Below, piece by piece: positions 10,274 to 24,200 of a stretch of DNA of 64,000 nt (within the stretch, counting starts at the first letter, position 1; every line of letters begins with the position of its first letter). Below the pieces are notes generated by a model. That model was not told where the DNA came from. It worked only from the letters and a program-made list of their open reading frames with translations, and did no database searches. The DNA lies in the NCBI GenBank assembly GCA_026545765.1, contig CM048840.1, positions 29,392,765 to 29,456,764 on the forward strand. The letters are read 5' to 3'. Source of the DNA: Plantago major (taxonomy: Eukaryota; Streptophyta; Magnoliopsida; Lamiales; Plantaginaceae). A program made the translations under genes and the position numbers.

Positions 10274-13200
10274 GGTTTCACAAACACAAAGGTCATTCAA
10301 CTGAGGATTGTGTCCAATTGAAGATAGAAATAGAACGGTTGGTAAGGAGTGGAAAATTGAAAGAGCCACTATACGAAGAAGAGCCCTCTAGACATCAGAG
10401 GAATGAACGAAGAAGGGAGGAGCACGGATCAGAACCCCCAACAAGATCCTTACCGCCACCCCCTACTGAAATTCCACCACAACACACCCAAAGGTACCAC
10501 GGATACCCCGAAGATGCGGAAATGGAGAATCTTCCCTACAGCGGGGTTATCAACGCGATAGCAGGAGGCCCAACTGGAGGGGACAGTCGAAATGCAAGGG
10601 AGAGAACCGTGCAACATCTGAGAAACAATGACAGAACCTATGCTCCACCGGTTCTGAAAGGAACAAACGCCATCACTTTTGATGACTGTGAGATACCCCC
10701 ACCAACGTCTGATGGAGGAGATCTTAAAGATCCTGAATTTCCTCTAGTCATTTCTCTAGTCATCGCACTTACAAAGTCAACAAGGTACTTGTTGATACAG
10801 GGAGTTCCTCCAATGTAATATCTAGGAGAGCTATGGAACAGATGCACTTGGGCAACGTTCAGTATGGGCGAGTACAAACCTCTTTGGTAGGATTCGGGGG
10901 CTCTATAGTTTGTCCCATTGGAAGTATACCCTTACAAGTCTCTATGGGAACCTTCCCGACGAGAGTGACAGAGACGGTCCTCTTTGTAGTGGTCGACAGC
11001 TCATTCGACTACAACGTAATCTTGGGACGCCCAGGACTTAACCAGTTCAAAGCAATTGCATCTCCCCTGCATAACAGGGTGAAGTTTCCTACTCCGAATG
11101 GTGTGGGGGAAGAAGTGGCCAACGTCAGGGAAGCGTGGGAATGTTACATCATGTCAACCAGAGGAGCCTCAGCACCCGTCCTCTTGGTCACCAAAGGACC
11201 AAGGAGCCCTCCCGCAGTGCCTCTTATTCCGGCAAAAGAGGAGATTGGGATTGGGACACTCAAGGAGAAATTCCCCAAAGCTGCGAGGATCGAACCCCAT
11301 GAAGCCTTAAAAGAAGTTCAATTGATTGAGGGAGACCCAGAGAAGATAACCCGAATAGGAACGGAGATGAGCGCAGAGGTAGAAATAAAGCTCATCACAT
11401 GCCTTCGAGACAACCGTGATGTCTTCGCTTGGAGCACTGATGACCTCAAGGGGATAGACCCAAGGATCGCGGTTCACCGTCTGAACATGGATCCTACGGT
11501 TAAACATATCCGACAAAAGAGGAAGGACTTTGGACCTGCTGAGGATGCTATTATAGAAGGAGAAGTGGAAAGGTTAATGAAGGCAGGACACATAGAAGAA
11601 GTCAGATATTCTGATTGGGTCTGTAATGTGGTCCTCGTTGAGAAAGCTCCGGGGAAGTGGAGAATGTGCAATGACTTCACTAGGCTCAACAAGTTTGCCC
11701 AAAGGATCCTTACCCCTTGCCTCGCATTGATCAATTAGTAGACTCCACCGTAGGATGTGGGCTCCTAAGCTTCATGGACGCCTACCAAGGCTTCTATCAA
11801 ATCAGAATGGCCCAGGAAGACGTCAAGAAGATGACCTTCTTTGCAGCGGGAGGAGTCTACTATTTCAAAGTCATGCCTTTTGACCTCAGGAACGCGGGCG
11901 CTACTTACCAACGGCTGGTGAACAAGATGTTCAAGGAGGAGCTGGGCAAGTCTATGGAAGTATATGTGGACGACATTCTAGTAAAAAGTAAGACTGAAGA
12001 AAAATACGTAGAGCACCTGAACAAGTGCTTTTCTATCCTTAGGAAATATGGAATGAAGCTAAACCCCAAGAAATGCACGTTTGGTGTAAAGGGAGGAAAG
12101 TTCCTCGGATACATGGTCACGGAGAGAGGCATCAGCGCCAACCCTGAGAAAATAAAGACAATCTTGGATCTACCACATCCAAAGACAGTTAATGAAGTAC
12201 AAAAGCTCCTCGGGAGGATAATGGCTCTGAGCCGCTTCATCTCCAGGTCTACTGAGAAGAACCTACCCTTCTTTAAAATCTTGAGAAAAGGAGACAAGTT
12301 CGAATGGACAAAGGAATGTGAAGAGGCTTTGGAAAATCTAAATGACTATCTCCTTTCACCTCTGCTCTTGTCCAAACCAGTAGAAGGTGAACCTCTCTAC
12401 CTCAACTTGGCAGCTACTGCCGAAGCCATGAGCTCTGTGTTGGTACGGATTCAAGGAAACGACCACATGCCGGTCTATTACCTAAGCAAGGCCCTTGTGG
12501 GTGCCGAAGCTAGATATGTTAAGACTGAAAAGTTGTCCTTTGCGCTAGTCTACACCGCCCGACAATTGAAGGCTTACTTCAAGTCTCATCGAATTGTGGT
12601 CATCACTAATGAGCCACTCAAGCATGTGCTTGGCAAGCCGGATCAATCAGGACGTCTGTCCAAGTGGGCGATTGAATTAAGTGAATGCGATATCGGGTAT
12701 CAGGCTCCGTCAGCCAAGAAAGCTCAAATCCTTGTTGACTTCCTAGTAGAATACCCCGAAGAAGTTGGAAAAGAGACCGACAGTCCGCAAGGAAACGTGA
12801 GTTATGTAATGCTCACTCAGGAAAAAGAGCATGAAGGGACATTTGAAGGAGACATCCAACGCTGGACTAAGTATCAGGAATCCATGCATGGACGACTCCC
12901 TAAGGGTGAGACACATGTTTCTCCTGGATGAAGTAGCTAGCTCCCCAACACCTGTTTCTTCCGTCAAGATGCAGAAAGAGGGGAAAGTCCCTGCTCTCAC
13001 AACGGAAACAAAAACTGAAGACAAAGAATGTTGGACACTACAAGTGGATGGATCCTCTACTGGAAAACTTGGAGGAATTGGACTCCTCCTTGAGAGCCCC
13101 GAAGGCGCAAAGATGGAATACACCATCACCCTCAACTTCAAGGTGACAAACAATGAGGCCGAGTATAAAGCTCTTATCAATGGCTTGAGAATGGCCAGGT

Positions 13201-14738
13201 CACTCCAAGTAAGGAGGATCAAAGCTTATACAGACTCTCAACTCGTCGAGTCCCAGTTTTTCGGGTCTTTCGCCACTAAAGGACCCAACATGATCAAGTA
13301 CCTAGAACTCCTAAGGAAAGAAGCTGAGCACTTCGAGCCATTCACACTGGAACGATTCAACAGGGAATGGAATGAAAAGGATGACGCCCTCTCCAAGTAT
13401 GCCTCTGCCTTAGGAATCCTGGACACCAGGAACATCATCCAGATGACTCTCACAGACACTTCCCTAATAAATCCGGCTGGTCAAGTCCTCCTCTTAGGCA
13501 CCGAAATGAGCTGGATGACCGTCATTTTTGGATATCTCAAAGAGGGTTCTCTGCCAATGGATCCTAAAGAAGCGAGAAGGATCCTATGTCGAGCCAACAG
13601 GTACTTTATTATGGGAGAAGACCTCTACAAGAGATCTTTCACTGGCACTCACTTGAGATGCCTTGGACCTCATGAGGCAAAACCCATTCTGGAGGAGGTC
13701 CATGCAGGAAGTTGCGGAAGTCACTCAGGCGGACGAACATTGGCTCGAAAAGTCATAAGGCAGGGATACTACTGGCCTACCATTGATAAGGATGCTTCTA
13801 GATTCGCTCGTGCTTGTGAAGACTGCCAATACTATGCCAACGTACCACATCACCCAACCAACCCTATGATTCCGTCAATCATAGCTTACCCATTTGATCA
13901 ATGGGGAATAGACATAGTTGGTCCTTTTCCTCGTGGCGCGCATCAAAAGAAGTTCCTTATTGTTGCAGTAGAATACTTCACCAAATGGGTTGAGGCCGAG
14001 GCAGTGGCCGCCATCACAGAAAGCCGAGTAAGGACCTTCATTTGGAAAAACATCATCTGCCGCTTTGGACTTCCTAGAGTCATAATCTCCGATAACGGAG
14101 CACAATTCTCTGGAGCGAGGCTGAAAGAGTGGCTTCAGTCCTTCAAGATAGAGCAACGCTTCACTTCTGTCGGCTACCCTCAAGCCAATGGTCAAGTTGA
14201 AGCCACCAACAAAACCATTGTGAAGATTTTGGAAAAGAGGCTGAGAACTTCCCAAGACAGCTGGGCGGACGATCTCGATGGGGTCCTGTGGGCATACCGA
14301 ACAACAGCTCGCACTTCTACTCAGGAGACACCCTTCGCACTAGTTTATGGCTCCGAAGCAGTCATTCCATCTGAAATTGCTGTGGAAACCCAAAGGATCC
14401 AACAATACCAACCTGATGAAAATGAGATCGCAAGAATCTACGACCTTGAGCTCCTCGAAGACAAAAGGAGCAAGGCACTAGCTAATATCCTCCGATATCA
14501 AGCTATATCTGCCCGGGCCTACAACAAGCGTGTTCTTCCCAAGGATATACAAATCGGGGACTTGGTCATCCGAAGAGCTGACATCTTGAGCAATGTTGGT
14601 AAACTCAAACCCAAGTGGGAAGGACCCTACAAGGTCCTTGGTGCTAGGGTCAATGGCAGTTTCGAACTCGAAGATGATCAAGGAAGAGCCCTGAGGAGAA
14701 TATGGAATGCTAGGAATTTGCAAAAGTTCTACGCCTAG
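10274..14738 (+). pseudogene. Tat B gag C-terminus and pol
   Basis: A CCHC-like zinc-knuckle end (FHKHKGHSTEDC) opens the region. A retroviral-type aspartic protease follows, with YNVILGRPGLNQFKAI near 11010-11055. The reverse transcriptase starts near 11400 (DVFAWSTDDLKGI), with the catalytic YVDD at 11961-11972. RNase H runs to about 12740. A second archaeal-type RNase H lies at about 13030-13420 (CWTLQVDGSSTG, NNEAEYKAL, YTDSQLVESQ). The integrase extends to 14738, with a zinc-binding HX..H/CX2C region near 13690-13830, a DDE core (WGIDIVGPF, IISDNGAQFSG, NGQVEATNK) and a C-terminal KPKWEGPYKV motif. This is the best-preserved Tat pol in the window. It is a fossil with a few breaks. Confidence 0.85.
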
Positions 14739-15357
14739 AGTTGCTTCTCTAAAGCATACTACGTCAGTTGCTGTTTTTGTCGTTTTCTTTTCTTGGCCTC
14801 GAAGCCCACCGGTTGTACTTGAATTTCCGTCAAATCAATACATCTTTTTTGCAATAACAATTGCGTTATATTCAAGTAAACACATTGCCTCGGACCCTTT
14901 CATAGAGATCCAAAGCAGATGACAAGCAACTAGTTCGAGTGAAAAAATATAACAAGTCAAAGAGAGAAATTGTAACATCCAGAATAGTAATTTTTTATTC
15001 CTCAAAATATGAACTACGGAATAGTAGTACATTTCATTCTTTACAAACAGTTATTGGTAGAAAATTCAGTGTCTGAAACGGACCAAACGTCTCCATTTCG
15101 AGTATGAGCTTCCGGATAGAACATGAACAGTACCCCTCCGGGCAGAACAGCCAAAGAGCAGGGTCTACTCTCCGAACCAAGCAAAAAATGATACGGCGGC
15201 ATCAGTCCCTTCTTCCTAGTAACTCGGGAAAATCCCCACGAGAATCCAAGTTACTGCCAAAACGCGACTGATACGACCGGACCTATATCAGACGGTCCGA
15301 GCACAGAAGCAAAATGAGTCAAACCAAAGAGATGAACAATACGAACCAATGGATCTT
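14739..15357. other. Tat B 3' UTR, first piece
   Basis: This non-coding stretch follows pol up to the Copia 1 insertion. It contains the motif shared with Tat A (14824-14842). The last five bases (ATCTT, 15353-15357) match the five after Copia 1 (ATCTC, 37568-37572) except for one, consistent with a target duplication. Confidence 0.65.
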
Positions 15358-16954
15358 TATTAGGAATATCTGTTTGGATTTTGATCAGCAACCTAATGAC
15401 TTATCTTAGCTCAGAAAGGTGGTTAGTACTCTTGGTTCACTTGAACATTGTAAAAGAGGAAAATCAGTAAGTATGATAGTCTAGCAAATCTTGTATAGCA
15501 TGTTAGGTCTCTGAATGTAATTTTTGTTTTCTGAAGAAGACCAAGAAGAAGGCATCCAGCAGGAGAAGTTCAACTTTAAAATGAAGTTTTAAAGACTGCA
15601 CAAGATTGCTGAAGACAAAGGTTACCAGATACCGATGTCCAGATATCTTGAAGAAACAAGTGTTTCAATAAACAAGTGTTGCAAAAGATATCTGAGAATA
15701 CAAGGTTTCTGAACGAGAAAAAGTGCCCACAGATATCTACACTCAGATACCTTGGATAAAGATTATGTTTCCGGGAAACAATATATTTTTAACAAGTGAT
15801 ATCTGGAGTTGTGATAGTCTCTGGAAAAGGACGTGCAAAGCTTCAGAAAGCATGCATAGTTCCGTTGGCACTACAGGACAAAGTATAGTACAGTGCATTA
15901 AATGCGCGGACAGAAATGTATGAACAAAAACGGTAGTCTCTGAAGAAGAAGAAGACAAACGTGCAACAGTACTATAATCAGATATCAATAGTTTGAATTT
16001 GATTTAAGCCTAACAGATACTATTCAAACGGTACTCAAATTCATCTATATATATCAAGACTTAGAATTCTTGAGAACACACACCCAGAACTTACACCAAG
16101 AACACTGAATACTCACACAAGCTCTCTCAAGCATACTACTTACCTTCAAGCTTTCTGTTGCGACCAAAGCTCTTGATTCTAAGTAGCACAAAAGTTCTAA
16201 GTGTCCTGATCCTTAACAAGCATTGTTATATGTGAAGGAGTTGAATTAAGATTTCATATGTGAGATTCATTCTCTTGAACACTAATCATAGACTTGGGTC
16301 AGTAAAGAACAATATACCATACATTGAAAAGTGTATTAAGTATACTTGATTCATAAGAGCTATCTGCATAACTGAACAAGTTATTAAAGAAGCTCACCTG
16401 ACAAACTACCTTAACCAACACCTTAATCGGCGTGGAGTACATGAAGTACTTAGTTTGGGAAACTAAGGAATAACTCCAAGGTTACTGAGCATAGGAAGTA
16501 CTTAGTTTGGGAAACTAAGGAATAGCTCAAAAGGTTTCTGAGTACAGGAAGTACTTGGCTGAGAAAGCCGGGGAATAACTCAGGGGGAACACTTGGTTGG
16601 GAACCTAGTGTATTTAGGAATCGAGAGAAGATACTTGTAAGGTTACCTCAATTATCTGTCTTAGTGGATTCTAGGTCTGAGAAAGGCCGAAGTGGATTAG
16701 TTGAAGGATTATGCCACCTTCAGATACCACTATAAAGACTTGTGTTATTTACTTTCTGCAATTTATTACTTGCTTTATTTACCTTGCTAAGTATTTACAC
16801 ATATCTTGCTGAGCACGTGCACTTATCACAAAAAGTCTTCCGCTCTCTGAAAATAAGTATCAGATATCTGAGAAATTGTGTTTATCGACAAAAGTTTGAA
16901 AAAGACTATTCCCCCCCCCCCTAGTCTTTTACTTTGCCGTTATCTGGACCAACA
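15358..16954 (+). repeat. Copia 1 5' LTR
   Basis: About 1597 bp, homologous end to end with 35978-37567. It ends GGACCAACA just before the primer site. A TATA-like TATATATAT is at 16046-16054. A short inverted repeat (AAAAGACT / AGTCTTTT) around a C11 run (16911-16921) lies near its end. Confidence 0.9.
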
Positions 16955-16956
16955 AG

Positions 16957-16968
16957 TGGTATCAGAGC
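16957..16968 (+). promoter_or_regulatory. Copia 1 primer-binding site (initiator tRNA-Met)
   Basis: TGGTATCAGAGC is the exact complement of the last nine bases plus CCA of plant initiator tRNA-Met, as encoded at 61677-61748. It lies two bases after the LTR. Confidence 0.9.
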
Positions 16969-18415
16969 TGGAGGTTCCCAAGCCTTTTGCACTGAACCTA
17001 GATCCCAGATAAGTGCCCACTAACTGCTTTTCACCTACACTTGATTTGTTTATTTAATGTGTTTGCTGCAGGATGTCTTTAAGTGACGCCCCAATTCTCA
17101 AGCCAGAGAATTGACAACATGATGCTCCACCTAGAAGCCATCAGTGACGAGATGATCGACGTGATAAAGAATGGCCCCATAGTCATTCAACAACTCAAGC
17201 AGGTCATGGAGATTTCTAATGGTAGAGACAGAGAACAAAGTGATGGGTCTTCACAGACAGATGCGTCAACCAGTGGGAGACCTACCAGTCAAGTTATTTA
17301 TGAGCCAAAGCCCAGAGAACTCTGGACATCGGAAGATGCCAAGATAAATCAACTGGATGGTCAGGCTCGCAATATCATCATACGTTCTACTCCAGAGCAC
17401 ATACAGTGTAAACTGTGGGGTGCAAAAACAGCGAAAGTGGCCTGGTAACTGATTGAAGAAATCTGTGCCGGCACTGAAAAAACGAAGGAAAATAAGTTCG
17501 AAGTTTTGAAGCTCAAATTCCAAAGCTTTAAACAAGGTCCCATAGAGACTCTTAAAGAACTAGATTTCTGGTTTACAACACTCATGAGTGATATGGCTGC
17601 ACTTGGTGAAAGTAATAGATATACCCAACCAGAAAAGATTAAGACTATTGTGAGAAGTCTAAATCATAACTGGGAGCACAAAGTTTTTCTACTTTAACCA
17701 AGGAATGCCAGATATCACTCCAGTGGAACTTTTCTCTCACCTTGCCACTGTTGACTATGAGACAACTCAAAGAGAACAAACAAGTGAAAAGTTGCAGAAT
17801 GTTGCTCTAGTTGCCCAAGGAATTTCTGAAAAGAAGGAAGGCAAGGAGGTGACTGAGGATGCTCTTGCTGTAAAGCAAATGAGAAAATATGTCAGTCGAG
17901 AGATTGAGAGAAGAAAAGCCAAAGAGAAGCTGAAAAATCATCTAGGCTCAAACTATCACCAGTACAAAAATATCAATTGTCTCATTGAACAAGCCCATTT
18001 CGAAAGCATCTAGTACTGAGGAAGCAGAAATCGGAAACGATATCTGTTTCTATTGTCAGAAACCTGGTCATTTCAAGAAGGATTGCCCTGCCTTCAACAA
18101 ACTAAAGACAGGTGATAAGAAAGATAGAAGAAACTTCAAGAGAAGTCAGAGAGCTATGCTCACTGAAGAAAGGAAAAAGATTCAACTCCAACTGGATGCT
18201 CTAGACATTGAGTCTGATTCTGAGGATGAAGACTCAGATGATTCCACACTGCCTTCTCCAGAAATGTGCAGTGTTTCTCATGAAGTGATTGACTTTGGTC
18301 AAAAGAAGAAGGAAGTGTGTGGAGTGGCTGAAGAAATCTTTCCAGATATCTCCAACATTGAACCTTGTCTAATGGCTGATGAGGTAAAACATATGTTTTG
18401 TTATACTTACGAAAG

Positions 18416-21298
18416 GGGCACGTTAAACGCAGAACACTTTTTACTAAACGCAGAACACTTTTTAACATATTGCAAAACGTACCTCAAGTAGTATAAATAT
18501 GAAAATTGGTCCCATATTTTTATTATATTCCACAAAACCCCACATTTTCACAATTATATAATCGTAAACACATAACAACACAATACGATAACAAAAACTC
18601 ATGTCTTCCAAGTATTGGCCGGACTTTGGCAACTATGACGGATCTGAAGAGGTATTAATTTGTTCATTATCTTCATTTAATATTATATAGGTGTTTATTA
18701 TTAGTTTATTGCGTTTGTATTTTTAAATTAATTAAGATTTCATAAGAATTTCGAAAAAAACGCGAAAAAAACGAAAAAAAACCAATACGCTATTGTGGCA
18801 TTACAAGCGCTCTGGCGGCCCCAAAGGTGCGCGGAACCATGGCAACAGGGCTGCCATATGGTCCGGTCCATTTTAGTTGTTTTTTTTTTTCTTTTTAAGT
18901 GCCGTTTAAGTAATTAGACTATATTTTGGACAATTTTTTACTAATACTTTTTAAAAAAGTGATTAGTTATATTGTTTTAGCGTATATGATTTGATTAAAT
19001 TTGTTTTTATTTGTTTCTGACATTGTTCTTATGTTTGAATTTGTCAGCGTAATCCATATATTGATCTGGATAGACAATGATCATGAAGATCATAACCACT
19101 TGTACGATGTTATTTTAAATAGGGATTTTAGTAGAGTACTAGTACTTAACTTTTCACAAGATTTAAAGTACGATGTCTTAAGTATAAAACAAAAGGTGCA
19201 TAAATGTAAAACAATTCAAGTGTGAATACACATATATAAAAAATAATATTTAGAAATAATTTTTATTACAATCTTCAAGATGAATCAATGTAATATAATG
19301 ACATAAAAAAAAATTTAAATAGAATTCAAGTGTGAATACATCGTATAAACTAAATAATATTAGAAAATAATTTATTACAATTCAAAGCGCGATGAATATC
19401 GTAATTGCATATGACATAAAAAAAAAAAATTTCATAAATACTAATTGAAATATAATGTTTGTCACTATAAAAAAATCATAACTCAAAGATTGTTAAACAC
19501 CTCCATGTAAGCTACATTGGTTGTTGTATCGATTGGATTGACTTCACCCATTGAGCGCTAAAACCTTTAGGCCTTTCTTGCATGTGACTCTCGAGAATGC
19601 ACCATATAGTTGAAGTCCAAGGATGAGACCTTCATGTTACAAAGGTATGGAACGGGTTCGGGTATATGTCAGACCGGACCTCATTGGACTTCATTGTAAA
19701 TTCTGAATCACAAAGGAATGACCTAAACGTTCACAAACATCTAAAAAAGTGGCTCGGTGTAGATTTCCTATATATACACATATCTGCATGTGAAGCTATA
19801 AGAAAACGTGTATCCAATTAATTAGTGATTATGATTAATTATACATTTTACGTCATGTATATATACACTTCTTTCCAAAATTATTACCCATAAATATCTC
19901 TTTCCAGCACCAAGTATACTATAAGATATTAAATTTCACATCATGTGTATAAATGATAAACAATTTCCTATTATAGATTCAAGAGCATACAATTTTCTAT
20001 ACATGTTTATTAACAAGAGTTAGGGACACTGTTGAGGTCATCTCGGCCTATATCTTACTACACGGGTATTCCGTTGTTTTACTTTTAAACGAGTTGGGAT
20101 CTATCCAACCTGAATTCAACCACGTTCGACATAATGATGTTCAGGTCCGGTCTGACATATACCCGAACCCGTTCCATACCTTTGTAACATGAAAGTCTCA
20201 TCCTTGGACTTCAACTATATGGTGCATTCTCGAGAGTCACATGCAAGAAAGGCTAAAGGTTTTAGCGCTCGATGGGTGAAGTCAATCCAATCAATACAAC
20301 AACCAATGTAGCTTACATGGAGGTGTTTAACAATCTTTGAGTTATGATTTTTTATAGTGACAAACATTATATTTCAATTAGTATTTATGTTCAAGTAATA
20401 ACTAAATTTTTCGTATGTCATTATGCAGTTGACGATTACTCTTCGCTTTGAAGATTGTAATAAATTATTTCTAAATATTATTTAGTTATACGATGTATTA
20501 ACACTTGAATTGTTTTACATTTATGTACCTTTTGTTTTATATTTAAGACATCGTACTTTAAATCTTGTGAAAAGTTAAATACTAGTACTCTACTAAAACC
20601 CCTATTTAAAATAACATCGTACAAGTGGTTATGATCTTCATGCTCATTGTCTATCCAGATCAATATATAGATTACGCTGACAAATTCAAACATAAGATCA
20701 ATGTCAGAAATAAATAAAAACAAATTTAATCAAATCATATACGCTAAAACAATATAACTAATCACTTTTTAAAAAAGTATTAGTAAAAAATTGTCCAAAA
20801 TATAGTCTAATTACTTAAACGGCACTTAAAAAAGGAAAAAAAAACAAAAAAAACCAATTAAAACGGACCGGACCACATGGCAGCCCTGTGGTCGCCAGAA
20901 GTATGTGGCAGTACGCCACAATAGCGTATTGGTTTTTTTCGTTTTTTCCGCATTTTTTCCGAAATTCTAATGAAATCTTAATTAATTTAAAAATACGAAC
21001 GTAATAAACTAATAATAAACACCTATAAAATATTAAATTAAGATAATGAACAAATTAATACCTCTACAGATCCGTCATAGTTGCCAAAGTCCGGCCAATA
21101 CTTGGAAGACATGAGTTTTTGTTATCGTATTGTGTTGTTATGTGTTTACGATTATATAATTGTGAAAATGTGGGGTTTTGTGGAATATAATAAAAATATG
21201 GGACCAATTTTCATATTTATACTACTTGAGGTACTTTTTGCAATATATTAAAAAGTGTTCTACGTTTAGTAAAAAGTGTTCTGCGTTTAACATTCCTG
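18416..21298. mobile_element. Foldback Mutator-like DNA transposon, 2.9 kb, non-autonomous
   Basis: The element is flanked by a perfect 9-bp duplication TTACGAAAG (18407-18415 and 21299-21307), the size typical of Mutator-like elements. It is almost entirely two inverted arms, 18416-19681 and 20143-21298, around a 461-bp centre. The arms start GGGCACGTTAAACGC and, read inward from the other end, CAGGAATGTTAAACGC. A 21-bp word (TAAACGCAGAACACTTTTTAC-like) is repeated twice at each terminus. The left arm is longer because of a 110-bp internal tandem duplication (starting at 19213 and 19323). No transposase is seen, so it would need one in trans. It sits in Copia 1 gag. Confidence 0.85.
18601..18651 (+). 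other. Short exon-like ATG segment in left foldback arm
   Basis: An ATG opens 17 codons (MSSKYWPDFGNYDGSEE) followed by GTATTA, a possible splice donor. The same segment lies on the minus strand in the right arm (about 21061-21111). A TATAAATATG sequence lies about 110 bp upstream in the left arm, with its mirror copy in the right. I do not recognise the peptide. It may be the first exon of a captured or ancestral Mutator gene, or chance conserved by the arm duplication. Confidence 0.3.
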
Positions 21299-24200
21299 TT
21301 ACGAAAGTGATGAGGAAGGAATCAAAGATCTGGAACATCTCAGAAGAGAACTTGATCTCTACGAAAGAGAATTTCTGATGGTCCGAGCTAGAGCCGAAAT
21401 CCTTGAAGAAGAAAAGAATTCTCTTGTAAAGGAAAATTCACAATTACTCGAGATATCTGAGAAAAAGGATGCTGAAAATGCATTTCTCAAGGCTCAGATA
21501 CCTGAGACAGAAAAGTCACATAAAGAAGCATTGGCCAAACTTCAAAAGAAATGTGAAGATCTTCTTTCTGAGAATGAAGAACTCAAAAAGAAAGAACTAT
21601 CTTTTCAATCTTATGCCAAAGCTAGTGACACTCTTACTGAAGTACAATCTTATTTAAGAAATCCTTCAGAAAAGAGAGGACTTCAATGGACACACAAACA
21701 GATAGTTCTACCACTCTGAATAAGAGTGATGAAAGAAGAACATTTGTCAGTACTCAGCAAGGTGGTTCCCAAACAACCTATAGCATTGGTCAGAAAGCTA
21801 AGGTTGTTGACAAAGGAAAGGCAGTTGCGACCAAACCTTTGTGGGAAAAACAAGTCCCAAGGAAAATTGTTGGGAATGTTCCTGAAAAGAAACATAACAC
21901 TGAAAAGTGTAATCACCCACAGTGCTATGTCTCTCAGAAAGGAAGAATTGCAGGAGCTGGCAAATTCTCCTACGTCACATTTTCTGAAAAGAAACTAGAC
22001 GTTCCAGAGACTAGCAAAGCTGCTGAGATGAGAACTCAGATAGCACCAGGCGCTCGAAATGGCATTGACTATAAAGCCATCGGGAAACAACTTGCTCGTG
22101 AGTATAAACAAGAGCAAGAACGATGGTTAAAGGCTAGAATTGCTCACGGCAATTATCAGAAGTGGAAGATGAGTCAAGCCACTGAAAATCTGAATGCCAG
22201 GGCTAGAAGAAATCTAGCTAGGAAAGCTAAGTTTGTAGAGAAGCAGACTCAGAAACCTGACAGGTATCTGAAAGCACCAAATGGAGCACCAAGAAACACA
22301 CCAAGGAAGAAAATAGTTCTTAATAACAATGATACTAATCATTTAACTAGAATTCCTCCTTATGTTCCTATTAGACAAAAGAATGTTCCTAAGAAATTCA
22401 TTCAAAAAATGGATTCCTACTGGAAGATTCTTTAGTCCAGATGGTTCCATTGTTGGTATGAGAACCTAATATCCTATTTCCTGTCTTGTGCAGAACACTC
22501 TAAAGACCAATCCAAAGTGGCATTTTGATAGCGGATGTGGGAAGCACATGACAAAAGACAAAGCAAATCTGATTAACTACAGAAAATGCGATGATGGACC
22601 AATTATTAGATTTGCTGGAGGAGATGAAAATCCAACCATAGGATTTGGCAATCTGAAGTTGGGAGCCCTTACAATCTCTGAAGTACTACATGTAAAGGGA
22701 TTGAAATATAATCTCCTAAGCATGAGTCAACTATAGACAAAGGGTATACTGTCAAGATCAAGTCAAAACTATGCAAAGTGAATGACAATGAGTCAAAGCA
22801 GACAGTCTTGGTTGCTAGGCGAAAAGGAAATCTTTATGTTGCAGATTGGGCATCCGCCACAACTGAAGAATGTCTCATGGTGAGTCAATCTGGCCACACT
22901 GAAGAAAATTGGATATGGCATAAGAGAATGATTCACTTGAATTTCAAAACTCTGAACAAGCTAGCCAAGAAAGAATTGGTGATTGGTTTACACAAAATGG
23001 CATATAGAAAGGTTGGTATATGCTCAGCTTGCCAAATGGGAAAACAATCCAAAACATCTTTCAAGTCTAAAACTAGACACTCCAGTGAAAGGCCACTGCA
23101 AATGTTACATATGGATCTTTTTGAATCCTCTGTAACTAGCTATGCAGGAAAGAAGTATGGTCTGGTTGTTGTTGATGATTACTCAAGATTCACTTGGGTT
23201 GTATTTCTCACACAAAAATCTGATGCAAGGGTTGAAATACCTAACTTGCTGAATAAGCTTGAAGTCATGAAAAATAACAAAGTATCTGTAATCAGAACAG
23301 ACCATGGTACTGAGTTTGTGAACCAGTACATAAAAGAGTTTTTGTACCTGCAAAGGTATACAACATCAACTATCTTCCGTAAGAACACCACAACAAAATG
23401 GTGTTGCTAAAAGGAAGAATAGGACCCTAAAAGAAGCGGCAAGAACAATGCTCGCTGACACTGAAATAAGTGAAATCTATTGCGTTGAAGCTGTAAACTC
23501 AGCCTGCTACACTCAAAATAGATGTCTGATTAACAAGCACCATGACAAAACTCCTTATGAGCTTTTGATTGGTAGACCCCCTTGTATCAATCATCTAAGG
23601 GTGTTTGGTTGCAGATGTTTCGTTCTTCACAATGGAAAAGAGTACTTGAGAACATTTCAACCAAAGGCAGATGAAGGAGTATTTCTTGGTTATTCTCTGA
23701 ATAGCAAAGCCTATAGAATCTACAACAAAAGAATGCAAAAGATTGAAGAATCTGTTCATGTAGTTTTCTACAAAAGAAACAAGAAAATACCCTTAAATGA
23801 TGATCTCTCAGATAGGTTCAAAGAACTGATGATTAAAGATTCTGAAGAAGAATCCTCAAAAGGAAACAATTCTATCATTCACTTAGAGGATGAATCTGAC
23901 GATGAAAAGCAACCATTGCTTAGTAACAACCAGATGACTCAAAAACATGATGAAGAATTTCCTATGAGAATTCCAGAAATGGAACAGGTTACTGAGAACC
24001 TTCATCATGTAGAGGTTTCTGAGAATGAGATTGCTGAAAATCAAATTCCAGATATCCCTAACACTGAAATGCAAGAAGAAGCATTAAAGGATCAAGATTG
24101 GATCTCTGCAATGCAAGAAGAGTTGGATCAATTTGAGAGAAACAAAGTCTGGAAACTAGTTCCATTTGTTGACGGAATATCTATAATTGGAACAAGTGGG

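Noticed and set aside
19001-19225. A 74-codon open frame in the left foldback arm, mirrored at 20478-20723.
   Set aside because: Both copies exist because the arms are inverted copies of each other. There is no recognised domain and the AT-rich composition allows chance frames, so I did not call a gene.
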